Part shown: positions 1 to 9,278 of the stretch, one piece after another
Numbering within the stretch: position 1 is the first letter of the stretch
Layout of the letters: every line of letters begins with the position of its first letter
Assembly: GCF_028435365.1 (NCBI RefSeq)
Contig: NZ_JAGTJJ010000001.1
Span: forward strand, 1,130,009 to 1,194,008
Reading direction: 5' to 3'
Source of the DNA: Polyangium jinanense
GTDB lineage: Bacteria; Myxococcota; Polyangia; Polyangiales; Polyangiaceae
Length of the DNA stretch: 64,000 bases
Notes under the pieces: generated by a model
Databases searched by the model: none
What the model was told of the DNA's origin: nothing
Seen by the model: only the letters and a program-made list of their open reading frames with translations
Translations under genes and position numbers: made by a program

Positions 1-357
1 ATGGTACATCTCGCCGAGGAACTCGCCGTGGTCGGTGACGGCCACGAAATCGAGCGGCCTGTCGATCCGCGCCTCGCGCGTGCCCTTGCCCGACGCGTCG
101 AGCGGCGGCAGGTGGATCGCCTCGCCGCGCGCAAAGCGATACGCGTCGGCCGGCGTGACCACGGTGTCGTAGGAGCGTGCGTCGAAAGAAAATGCCGTGT
201 GGACGTGAAGATCGCCATAGAGCGGGACGCGTGTGGGCACGCGCTCCGCGCAAGGAGCGCGCGGCCGCGGCACGCGTGGGGGCGCCGCGGGGGAAGGCGC
301 CTCCGCGCATCCGTCGAAGAGGAGGGGAAGAAAAAGAGCGAGCCCGACGATCCTCAC
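1..357 (-). CDS. DUF3604/PHP-like lipoprotein, partial
   Basis: The reading frame is open from a GTG at 357 to the left edge, so only the first 119 residues are present. It begins with a short hydrophobic stretch and a Cys in FDGC, consistent with a lipoprotein signal. It then shows YGDLHVHTAFSFDA (residues about 48-61) and FVAVTDHGEFLGE (about 103-115). These are the HxH and D-H metal-ligand motifs of the PHP-like DUF3604 family of predicted metallohydrolases. The function of that family is poorly known. It lies 37 bases downstream of the small lipoprotein gene at 395-931 and is probably cotranscribed. An ATG just upstream of the GTG meets a stop after two further codons, so GTG is the likely start. 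Confidence 0.7.
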   Translation of the reverse strand, partial: MRIVGLALFLPLLFDGCAEAPSPAAPPRVPRPRAPCAERVPTRVPLYGDLHVHTAFSFDARSYDTVVTPADAYRFARGEAIHLPPLDASGKGTREARIDRPLDFVAVTDHGEFLGEMYH

Positions 358-394
358 CAGGCCATGGAAAACGTGCTCGGCGCCGTCGTCAAGC

Positions 395-931
395 TCAGCA
401 ACCGGGCACGGTGACGTCGACGTCGAGCACCGCCGCGGCCGTGACCATCGTCTCCTCCGGCGGGCGCTTGCCCTTCGTCGTGGTCGTGAGCTTCATCGAG
501 GGCGCGACGACGTACGGTTTCAGCTCGGCGCCGGACACGACGAGATCGAGGGACGTCTGCCCCTTCGGGACGGGATCGAGCTCGGCGACGAGCACCTTGG
601 GTTGTCCCTCGGTCTCCGCGTAGAATGCGAGCGATTCGAGAAAATCGAAGTTCGCCCCCGCAGGCCCATCGATGACGAGCGAGAGCGAGATCATGCGTAC
701 CGAATCGACGTCGTCCTTCGTGACGCCCTGGTTGTCGAGCTCCTGCGTGAGATTGATGCTCTGAAATTCGTTGAACGCGAGGACGCCGAGCAGCTCGTCG
801 AGGACGGTGCCAGCGGGGATCGTCGCTTTGGCGCCGACGTCCACTTCGAAGTTATCGATGTTGTCGCAGCTCGTGACGACGGCTGCTGCGACCGCGAGGA
901 CGAGGTTCTGGAGCGCGACACGGCGGTCCAT
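395..931 (-). CDS. Small predicted lipoprotein
   Basis: This 178-residue protein starts MDRRVALQNLVLAVAAAVV and has a lipobox-like VTSC, so it is probably exported and lipidated. The rest is beta-rich with no motif I recognise (DVGAKATIPAGTVLDELLG, DGPAGANFDFLES). The start at 931 is preferred over an in-frame ATG at 958 because GGAG lies about five bases before it and because it places the hydrophobic segment correctly. It sits between the MopE-like lipoprotein gene and the DUF3604-like gene on the same strand. Its function is unknown. Confidence 0.75.
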   Translation of the reverse strand: MDRRVALQNLVLAVAAAVVTSCDNIDNFEVDVGAKATIPAGTVLDELLGVLAFNEFQSINLTQELDNQGVTKDDVDSVRMISLSLVIDGPAGANFDFLESLAFYAETEGQPKVLVAELDPVPKGQTSLDLVVSGAELKPYVVAPSMKLTTTTKGKRPPEETMVTAAAVLDVDVTVPGC

Positions 932-1035
932 GCGCGCTCCGGGGAGCGGCTTGTGCATGCCTCATTGAGCCTCGATCCGCGGCGCGTCGCAAGAGGCCGG
1001 GCGCACCAACCGCGCCGTTCCCCGAGGCCTGGCCC

Positions 1036-3747
1036 TCAATTCATGAACGCCCCGCGATCCCAGACCCCCGCCTGGGGCCGCGCCGATTGCAGGATGTCCG
1101 TCGTGACCGTACCGTACGTGGCCTGGTTGTAGACGTTTTTCCCGGTACCGTCGCCCTGGCCGCCGGTCTTCAGCCGGAGATCGCCGCCCGTCGCATTGAT
1201 GAAGACGCTCGTCACCGTGGGCGTGTTCGTCGTGTCGTTGCCGGACGAGGCCAGGGGGACGGGCGCGCTGAAGAGGTTGTTGTTGAACCCGAAGACGAGG
1301 TTGCCCTCCGCGGAGTCGAGCGAGACGCCCGCGCCTGCGCCGAGGTTCACCGCCGTGCTGCCGCCCGTGATGCTGAACAGGATGTTGTTCGTCAACCGCC
1401 AGCGCATCTTGCCGCTCGTCGCCGCGGTGCCCCAGACGCCGTACGTGCGAGCGAACATCGTGTTGTTCGTGAAGATCAGGTTGAAATCGACGCCGCCGTT
1501 GCTGCCCAGGAAATTGACGAGGTAGGCATTGTTGCTCGCCGCTTCGAGCACGTTGTTCCGGGCGATCAGGGAGGCCACGTTGGCCGTGCTCGGGCCGGAT
1601 CCGTTGATGGCATACGTCGTGGCGCCGTTGCTCTTGCCCTCGACGCAGACGCGGTTCGAATCGAGGATCGTCGTGCCGCGCTGGTTGCCGAACTGGATGG
1701 CCGCGTGCGTCGTCGAGGTGGTGGAGCGGGCATACACGTCATTGCCGAAGAGCGTCGACGTGCTTCCCGGGCAGGCCGTCGCGCCGAGGGCCGCCGAGGT
1801 CGTGGCGCCGCCGCTGAACAGCGTCTCCACGTAATTGCGCACGAACGTGCCGGCACGAAGGTTGTGCTGCGTGAGCGAGCTCGTGGGCGACGCGTGCATC
1901 CGGAAGCCGCCCCAGACCGCCTTGTTGTGGTCGAGCGTGAGCTGCCCGTAAAACGCGGTGGTGTACGTGTCCGGGTTCCAGTTCGCGAACGAAGAGCTGA
2001 ATCCGCCCTTGATCGTGAGCTCCTTGGCCACGATGACCGAGGTCGACGCGTAGCCGCCCTGCGCGACGAGGATCGTGCTGCCCGCGGGCGCCATCGCCAC
2101 GGCCTTGCAGAGCGTCGCCCAGGCCTTCGCGGGGCTCTTGCCGTCGTTGTTGTCATTGCCGCCCGCGGCATTGACGTAATACTTGACGGCCGTCTCCGCG
2201 ATCGAGTTCTGGATGCTCGACGCCGGGGGGAAGACCTGCTCGCAATTCGTCGTGAGCGGGTTTTGCGCGGGGATCGCGAAGCTCGTGCAGCTCCCCGAGG
2301 CGATCGTCGACGAGCCGCAGGTGCCGCAGGCGAGGCTCTCGTCCACGTCGCCGTCGCAATCGTTGTCGAGGCCGTCGCACGTCTCGGCCGACGGCTGCAC
2401 GTTCTGCACGCAGGTGACGATGCCGCCCACACACGTCTCGGTCCCCGCCGCGCACACGCCCTTGTTGAAGGAAAGCGTGCAGGCCGCGCCGCCGTTCGGG
2501 TTGCCCTCGTCGGTCGTCCCGTCGCAGTCGTTGTCCTTGCCGTCGCAATACTCCATTTGGGGCAACATCGAAGGCTTGCACTGGAGCTCGCCCGCCACGC
2601 AGAGGGTCTTGCCCGGCGAGCATTCGCCCGGCATGCCCGTCGTGCACGGCTTGTCGGCGTCGACGCCGTGCGTGTCGACCTCGCCGTCGCAGTCGTTGTC
2701 CTTGCCGTCGCAGATCTCGTCCACCGGGGGCGGCGCGGCGCAGATCAAGGAGCCCACGAAGCATTTCGTCTTGCCGAACCCGCACTCGCCCATCTGGCCC
2801 GTCGGGCAGTCGATGCCGCCGCCGGGGTTGTCCTCGTCCGTCGTGCCGTCGCAATCGTCGTCGACGCCGTTGCAGGTCTCCATCGTGGGCTTCGCGTCGG
2901 GGATGCAGTTGAGCGCGCCGCCATCACAATGGTATGTCCCCGTGGCACATTGCCCCGGCACCCCCGACATACACGCCCCGCCGCCGCCCGGATCGCCGTT
3001 GTCGACGACGCCGTTACAATCGTCATCCAGGCCGTTGCAGGTCTCCTCGACCGGGTCCTTCGGCGTACATTCGGGCGGATCGCCGCCGGCCGGATTGCAG
3101 GTGGACACGGTCACCTGGCAAGCGCCCTCGCCGCAGACGATCTCCGGGAAGCCGTCGTCGACGAGGTTGTCGCAATCGTCGTCGACCGCATTGCAGGTCT
3201 CGAGCGACGGGAGCGTGTCGCCCTCGCAGGGCCCCCACGTGTTCTCCGCGATGCACGTCTGCGAGCCGTCCTTGCACGCGCCGATGTTCCGCGTGTCCGG
3301 CGAGCCGGTGTAACAGGCCTGCGTCTCGCCGACCTTGCAGGGGCAGCCCTCGTCGACCTGGCCATTGCAGTTGTCGTCGATGCCGTCGTTGTCGTCGTCG
3401 CAGAGCTCGTCTTGCGAGGGCGAGCCGGGCACGCACGGCACGGGCATGCCGTCCACGCACGCCTCCACGGTCACACGGCAGACGCCGTCCCCGCAGCTCG
3501 CGAGCGGCAGGTCGTCGATCGTTCCATTGCAATCGTCGTCGATCCCGTCGCAGGCCGTCTCCACGGCCGTGCACTCCGCCCCGCCGCTCCCGCCCTGGCC
3601 TCCGACGCCGCCCTGGCCGCCGCTGCCCGTCCCACCAGGCCCCGTCTGCACGAGCACCGGATCGTCGACCCCGAGGGCTGCATTGCACCCGACGGCCCCC
3701 GCCCCAATCCCCACGAGCACGAGCCCAAGCACCAATGCACGCCGCAT
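1036..3747 (-). CDS. MopE-like metal-binding-repeat lipoprotein with C-terminal beta-helix
   Basis: This 903-residue exported lipoprotein has signal MRRALVLGLVLVGIGAGAVGC with Cys21 as the lipidation site. A Gly-rich linker follows at about 35-57. Residues about 60-470 hold roughly eight Asp-rich repeats of the type CDGxDNDCDGxxDE, for example DNDCDGEVDT, DNDCDGTTDE and DDDCNGVVDN. This is the putative metal-binding motif also found in methanotroph MopE and in many myxobacterial surface proteins. Each repeat is followed by a Cys-rich spacer. The C-terminal 350 residues look like a right-handed parallel beta-helix, with repeated Asn-rich strands and a pectate-lyase-like terminal DRGAF. A cell-surface binding or adhesive role is inferred. 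The gene starts 21 bases after the TPR gene stop, so it belongs to the kinase cluster. Confidence 0.85.
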   Translation of the reverse strand: MRRALVLGLVLVGIGAGAVGCNAALGVDDPVLVQTGPGGTGSGGQGGVGGQGGSGGAECTAVETACDGIDDDCNGTIDDLPLASCGDGVCRVTVEACVDGMPVPCVPGSPSQDELCDDDNDGIDDNCNGQVDEGCPCKVGETQACYTGSPDTRNIGACKDGSQTCIAENTWGPCEGDTLPSLETCNAVDDDCDNLVDDGFPEIVCGEGACQVTVSTCNPAGGDPPECTPKDPVEETCNGLDDDCNGVVDNGDPGGGGACMSGVPGQCATGTYHCDGGALNCIPDAKPTMETCNGVDDDCDGTTDEDNPGGGIDCPTGQMGECGFGKTKCFVGSLICAAPPPVDEICDGKDNDCDGEVDTHGVDADKPCTTGMPGECSPGKTLCVAGELQCKPSMLPQMEYCDGKDNDCDGTTDEGNPNGGAACTLSFNKGVCAAGTETCVGGIVTCVQNVQPSAETCDGLDNDCDGDVDESLACGTCGSSTIASGSCTSFAIPAQNPLTTNCEQVFPPASSIQNSIAETAVKYYVNAAGGNDNNDGKSPAKAWATLCKAVAMAPAGSTILVAQGGYASTSVIVAKELTIKGGFSSSFANWNPDTYTTAFYGQLTLDHNKAVWGGFRMHASPTSSLTQHNLRAGTFVRNYVETLFSGGATTSAALGATACPGSTSTLFGNDVYARSTTSTTHAAIQFGNQRGTTILDSNRVCVEGKSNGATTYAINGSGPSTANVASLIARNNVLEAASNNAYLVNFLGSNGGVDFNLIFTNNTMFARTYGVWGTAATSGKMRWRLTNNILFSITGGSTAVNLGAGAGVSLDSAEGNLVFGFNNNLFSAPVPLASSGNDTTNTPTVTSVFINATGGDLRLKTGGQGDGTGKNVYNQATYGTVTTDILQSARPQAGVWDRGAFMN

Positions 3748-3768
3748 GACCGAGTTCCCTTTCGGGCG

Positions 3769-4905
3769 CTAGAACTGCCCCGTCCAGTACAAAGAAGAAG
3801 GACCCACAATGAGCGACGTCGTCTGCGTCTTCGTGCGCTTCGGCGCGGTCAAGAAGAGGGCGAGGCCGCCGGCAAACGCGACGCCGCCCGCGACGAAAAG
3901 CCCCGTGGAAAGGTTTCCCGACTGATAAGCATCCTTGCGCGCGTCGTAGCCGAACTCGTTGCAGGTGTTGCCGGCGCAATGCCCGTCCACCTCGCTCTCG
4001 TCGCGTTTTTGCATCGTGCGGAGCCCGAAATACGTGCCGACGGCGCCTGCCCCGAGCCCCGCGATGCCGAGGCCGAGGCCGACGATGCGCTGGGTGCTGA
4101 AAAAGCTCTCCGTCGGCGCTTCCGGAATGCGGTCCGGCTCGCGGGGCCCGAGCGGTCCGGAGGGGCCCTGCATCATCGCCGGATTTGCGGTCGTCGCCGG
4201 ATTCGTCCCCTTGGGCGACTCCTGCCCCATCGTCTGCGGGGACGATTTCGGCTCGGGCTTCGGCGCGGCCTCATCCTCGAGCGCTTGCACCGCAACCGTG
4301 AGCTCCGCGCCCTCGGCAATGGCCAGGCTCTTTTCCCAGGACTTTTTCCCGGGCGCGCTGGCGTCGACCACATGCTCGCCACGCTCGGCTGGCAGGCGCG
4401 TGCCGAACACCTCCCGCGCGAGCGGGACGCCGTCCAGCGTGACCACGAGATTCGGGAGCGCGAGGACCGCCTCGGGCACGGAAACCGTGATCCAGCCGAG
4501 CCGCGGCTCGATCTCGCCCATTCGCGATTTCGCCTCGCTCCCGCGCTTCTGGGCCGTCGACTTCTCGGTAAAACCCTTCGACGTCGAAGCGATGCGCGCC
4601 GCGTCGTCCACGATGCCCCGGTACGTCTCCCACGCCCGCGCGAGCCGGCCCATTTTCCGGTAACAATCGCCGAGACCGATACGCGCGCCGAGGCCCGGGC
4701 GCAGCTTGACGACCTCCTCGTATTTCGGGCACGCCGTCGCGTAATCCTCCGCGATGAACGCCGCGCGCGCCTCCTGGAACAGCGTATTCGCCCGGGCCTC
4801 GTCGGCCGGGTCTGCCGCGCGCGCGCCCGACGCGACGAGGATACCCCCGAGCGCGACGAACGAACGAACGATCCACGCGCTGGGTTTTCCGCTCATCATG
4901 GGCAA
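3769..4905 (-). CDS. Periplasmic TPR/PEGA-type protein paired with kinase
   Basis: This is a 378-residue exported protein. The signal peptide ends at GARA. TPR-like helices follow at about 35-130 (ANTLFQEARAAFIAEDYATAC, LGARIGLGDCYRKMGRL). Next comes a PEGA-like beta domain (PNLVVTLDGVPLAREVFG, GEHVVDASAPGKKSW), a low-complexity linker and a C-terminal hydrophobic segment near 295-315. The start looks like TTG at 4905, because GGAG lies six bases before it; ATG at 4899 is the alternative. It begins 9 bases after the kinase stop. The same kinase-plus-TPR/PEGA arrangement recurs at 52329-54881, so the pair is probably a functional unit. The substrate or ligand is unknown. Confidence 0.8.
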   Translation of the reverse strand: MPMMSGKPSAWIVRSFVALGGILVASGARAADPADEARANTLFQEARAAFIAEDYATACPKYEEVVKLRPGLGARIGLGDCYRKMGRLARAWETYRGIVDDAARIASTSKGFTEKSTAQKRGSEAKSRMGEIEPRLGWITVSVPEAVLALPNLVVTLDGVPLAREVFGTRLPAERGEHVVDASAPGKKSWEKSLAIAEGAELTVAVQALEDEAAPKPEPKSSPQTMGQESPKGTNPATTANPAMMQGPSGPLGPREPDRIPEAPTESFFSTQRIVGLGLGIAGLGAGAVGTYFGLRTMQKRDESEVDGHCAGNTCNEFGYDARKDAYQSGNLSTGLFVAGGVAFAGGLALFLTAPKRTKTQTTSLIVGPSSLYWTGQF

Positions 4906-4914
4906 AGCGGTCTC

Positions 4915-6357
4915 CTAATCGATCGAGGTCGGAGGCTCGTAGGGCTTGCGGGTCGACTTCGTCCCCGTGCTCTTCGTGGACGGAGGTTGTGCCCCGGTGG
5001 AAGCCGGGCGTACAGGTTGCCCAATCGATCCGGTTTTTCCGGACAAGGCAGCCGTCTGCGCAGCCGCAGGCGTCCCGGCCGCCGGGGCAGGCTCGATGTC
5101 GATCGCCTCGGCGGAGGCCTCGGGCGCGGGATTCGCGAGCTCGGTGCGCGGCACCTCGCCCGCCGCGATCGGCGGAAGCGGCACGGTATCGGGCAACCCC
5201 GCGCGCGCGACCGAGAGCGGCGCCGCGCCGACGAGCGCCTGCACCCCGAGCCCACCTACGAGGGTGAGAACGCTACAAACGAGCGCGACGAGCACGGCCG
5301 TCGCCCAGCGCGACCGCGCAGGCGGCGGCGCAGGCGGCGTCGAGGCCTGAATCAAGGCCACCGACGCGCGCGTCGTCGACGCCTCTTCGAGCGGCCGCTC
5401 CGGCCCTTCGGAGCGCCGCACGAGCGGGATCGTCAAGTTCATCCGGAACGAATCCGGCCCCGACTCCGCATACTGATCCCGCAGCTCCGCGATCGCCTCC
5501 GTCGCGCGCTGGAAACGATCCTCGGGGTGGATCGCCGTCGCGCGGGCGAACCAGCCGTCGAACCAGGGCGGCAAGACCATGCCGCGACGGCGAAGCGCGC
5601 GCGCCGTCGGCATCTCCTCCGGCCCGTCGACGACGCGGCGGATGAGCGCGTAGACGCCGTGCTCGCGCGCCTCTTCCTGCCAGTACGCCTCGCCCGTGAG
5701 CATCGTGTAGGTGATGTGGCCGAGCGCGTGGATGTCCGTCGCGGGCCCGATCTGGTTGCTCCTGCCGGCGATCTGCTCGGGGGCCATGTACGTCGGCGTT
5801 CCGACGGCCTGCGTCATGTTCGAGTTCGTCCCTTCGGAGACGATCTTCGCGATGCCGAAATCGAGGATCTTCACGCACGGCGTGCCGTCGTCGCGCTCCG
5901 CGATGAAGAGGTTGCCCGGCTTCAGATCCCGGTGGACGATGCCCCCGGCGTGGGCCTTGTCGAGCGCAAACGCGACCTGCCCGAGGTAGACGAGCGCCTC
6001 GTCGATCGGGATGTGGCCGCGCTTCTTCAGCATCGCGCCGACCTCCTCGCCGTGGAGCAGCTCCATCACGAGGAACGGCATGCTCGTCGCTTGATCGATG
6101 CCCGCGTCGGTCACGCGCACGACGTGATCGCTCCGGATTTCGCCGGTGATCCGCGCCTCCTGGGCGAAGCGATCCCGCAGCACCGCGTCTTCGAGTACGC
6201 CGGGCAGCATCACCTTGAGCGCGCACAGGCCGTGGGTGCGCTCGTCGCGCGCCTCGTGCACCGCGCCCATCGCGCCCGCCTTGATGCCCCGAAGGACACG
6301 ATAACGCTCGTGAAATAGCGTTCCAGTCGGGAGAAAGACCACGCTCGGCGCGCCCAT
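4915..6357 (-). CDS. Membrane Ser/Thr protein kinase
   Basis: This is a 480-residue Hanks-type kinase. It has a glycine loop (GIKAGAMGAVHEA) and a VAIK-equivalent Lys (CALKVM). HRDLKPGN lies at about 141, then DFGIAKI, and an activation-loop end GTPTYMAPEQ. The kinase domain ends near residue 290. A proline-rich juxtamembrane linker leads to one transmembrane segment at about 350-375. The periplasmic tail is Ala/Pro/Thr-rich (IDIEPAPAAG, ending RKPYEPPTSID). All catalytic residues are present, so it should be active. It lies downstream of the FHA regulator gene and upstream of the TPR/PEGA gene. FHA domains bind phosphothreonine, so a kinase-to-FHA regulator circuit is plausible, but this is inference. 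Confidence 0.92.
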   Translation of the reverse strand: MGAPSVVFLPTGTLFHERYRVLRGIKAGAMGAVHEARDERTHGLCALKVMLPGVLEDAVLRDRFAQEARITGEIRSDHVVRVTDAGIDQATSMPFLVMELLHGEEVGAMLKKRGHIPIDEALVYLGQVAFALDKAHAGGIVHRDLKPGNLFIAERDDGTPCVKILDFGIAKIVSEGTNSNMTQAVGTPTYMAPEQIAGRSNQIGPATDIHALGHITYTMLTGEAYWQEEAREHGVYALIRRVVDGPEEMPTARALRRRGMVLPPWFDGWFARATAIHPEDRFQRATEAIAELRDQYAESGPDSFRMNLTIPLVRRSEGPERPLEEASTTRASVALIQASTPPAPPPARSRWATAVLVALVCSVLTLVGGLGVQALVGAAPLSVARAGLPDTVPLPPIAAGEVPRTELANPAPEASAEAIDIEPAPAAGTPAAAQTAALSGKTGSIGQPVRPASTGAQPPSTKSTGTKSTRKPYEPPTSID

Positions 6358-6521
6358 GCGTTCCTCGATTATTCCCCATTATGCCAGAGTTCGGGCGCGG
6401 GGGACCAAGATCGTACGTTTCGTGCGCGATCCGGATCCCGACACCCCTCGGGGGGTATGGGGCGTGACTCGGCTCGCCGAGCTACTACGCCCCTACGGTC
6501 AAACCCGAACGGTTCGGCGCT

Positions 6522-7964
<1,443 letters not shown>

Positions 7965-8486
7965 GTTCTCGTCGTTCCCTTCGTTCCGATGGACAGCACC
8001 GCTCGCGGAACCGTAGGTCGAGCACGACCCGAAACGCAAGCCACCATGCGCCTGCGTGTTCGCTTCGAACCACCCCCGAGGTGACCGCGCGCCGTGTGTG
8101 ACCTCGCGAAGCGGCGGTCGGGCGTGGTCTCGGTGAACTTGCTTCCTTTTTCCCGGCGTCCCCGCTCACTCCGTCCAGGCGACACGAACACCTGACGGGC
8201 CCTCCACACGAAAAACGTTTCCTTGTCAACAGTCAAGTTTGATGTGTGAACATATACGAAACAACCTCGGGTGCGGAGGTGCGCCGCGATGGGGAGCCTG
8301 CGTCGCATCCCTGATGCGGCGAAGCATCACCGTAGGGCACGCGCGTCAGTACGATCTCGCGCGAACGAGGGCCCTCGAAGCGCCAATCGAGCAGAATCGG
8401 CTCGACAATCCCGTGACGGTTTCAGTTTCCCGGCCTTTTTCGCTCGTGGCATGGCGAATGCAAATTCATCCGTACGAGGCATTCCT
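7965..8486. other. Divergent intergenic region
   Basis: This 522-base gap separates the FHA regulator (minus) from the haem-oxygenase-like gene (plus) and must hold both promoters. It contains one conspicuously AT-rich stretch at about 8215-8262, unlike its surroundings. I could not assign convincing -35/-10 or -24/-12 boxes. Short open frames here have no domain character. Confidence 0.4.
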
Positions 8487-9266
8487 ATGAACAGCTTGAA
8501 GACCCTCTACGAGCCACGTGTCCTTTCTCTCCGTGCGGAGGTCGAGAATGATCACGTCCTCGGGGAGATCCTGGCGGCGGACGCATCCCCCGTCCTGGTC
8601 GAGTGCTTTTTGCTCGAATGGTTCGCCCGGACGCCCTACCTCACGCAGCCAACGGCGCGCTGGTCGCGGCGCGCCGCCGAGCAATGCGAAAAGCTCGGGC
8701 TCCACGCCGTCGCCCAGTCGTTCCGGGAGCACGCGGCGGAGGAAGACGTCCGCGCCTCGCTCGTCCTGCGCGACGCGCGCGCCGTCGCCCAGATCATCGC
8801 CATGCGATGCGGCATCTCGATCGACGTCGCCATGCTCGCCGAGCGCCCGACCGTGGTCATGCGGGCCTATCGTGTGCTGAACGAGGAGGTCCTCGGGGCA
8901 GACCTTCCCCTCGGGTATGCGGCGATCCAGTACGAGATCGAGCGCATCACGAGCGCGCTCTCCATCGGGCTCCTGATCCAGTCCCAGCGGGTGCTCGGCG
9001 TGGACATGGCCGAGCGGCTCACGTGGCTGCGCAAGCGCGCGTCGGTCGGCGTGGAGCGCGCGGCGCTTTATGGCTCGACGCTGGAGACGATCCTCGACGG
9101 AATGCCCGAGTCCGCCGAGCAGCTCGCGGAGATCGGCGCGGGCGCGCTCGACATCTACCGGCATTTTTTGCGCGAATGCGTGCAAGCCGCGCAGGCGAGC
9201 GCCCGCGCGATCACGGGCGAGCGGCCCTCGAGTCCGCGGAGCTCGCAGCCCGAGCTCTGCCATTGA
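8487..9266 (+). CDS. Haem-oxygenase-like fold protein
   Basis: This 259-residue, almost wholly helical protein starts at ATG 8487, with GAGG seven bases upstream. An HAAEED motif at about 83-88 and later YEIERI resemble the metal- or haem-ligand helices of the TenA/PqqC/haem-oxygenase-like superfamily. That group includes di-iron oxidases and oxygenases. There are no membrane segments or signal peptide, so it is probably cytoplasmic. It stands alone, convergent with the VIT/VWA gene that ends 12 bases away. The fold assignment is moderately supported and the substrate is unknown. Confidence 0.65.
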   Translation: MNSLKTLYEPRVLSLRAEVENDHVLGEILAADASPVLVECFLLEWFARTPYLTQPTARWSRRAAEQCEKLGLHAVAQSFREHAAEEDVRASLVLRDARAVAQIIAMRCGISIDVAMLAERPTVVMRAYRVLNEEVLGADLPLGYAAIQYEIERITSALSIGLLIQSQRVLGVDMAERLTWLRKRASVGVERAALYGSTLETILDGMPESAEQLAEIGAGALDIYRHFLRECVQAAQASARAITGERPSSPRSSQPELCH

Positions 9267-9278
9267 GAGGAATGAGTT

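Noticed and set aside
1087..6318. A 1743-codon open frame on the plus strand
   Set aside because: It is antisense to the MopE-like, TPR and kinase genes, has extreme Arg/Ala/Val composition and no domain; it arises from GC-rich codon usage.
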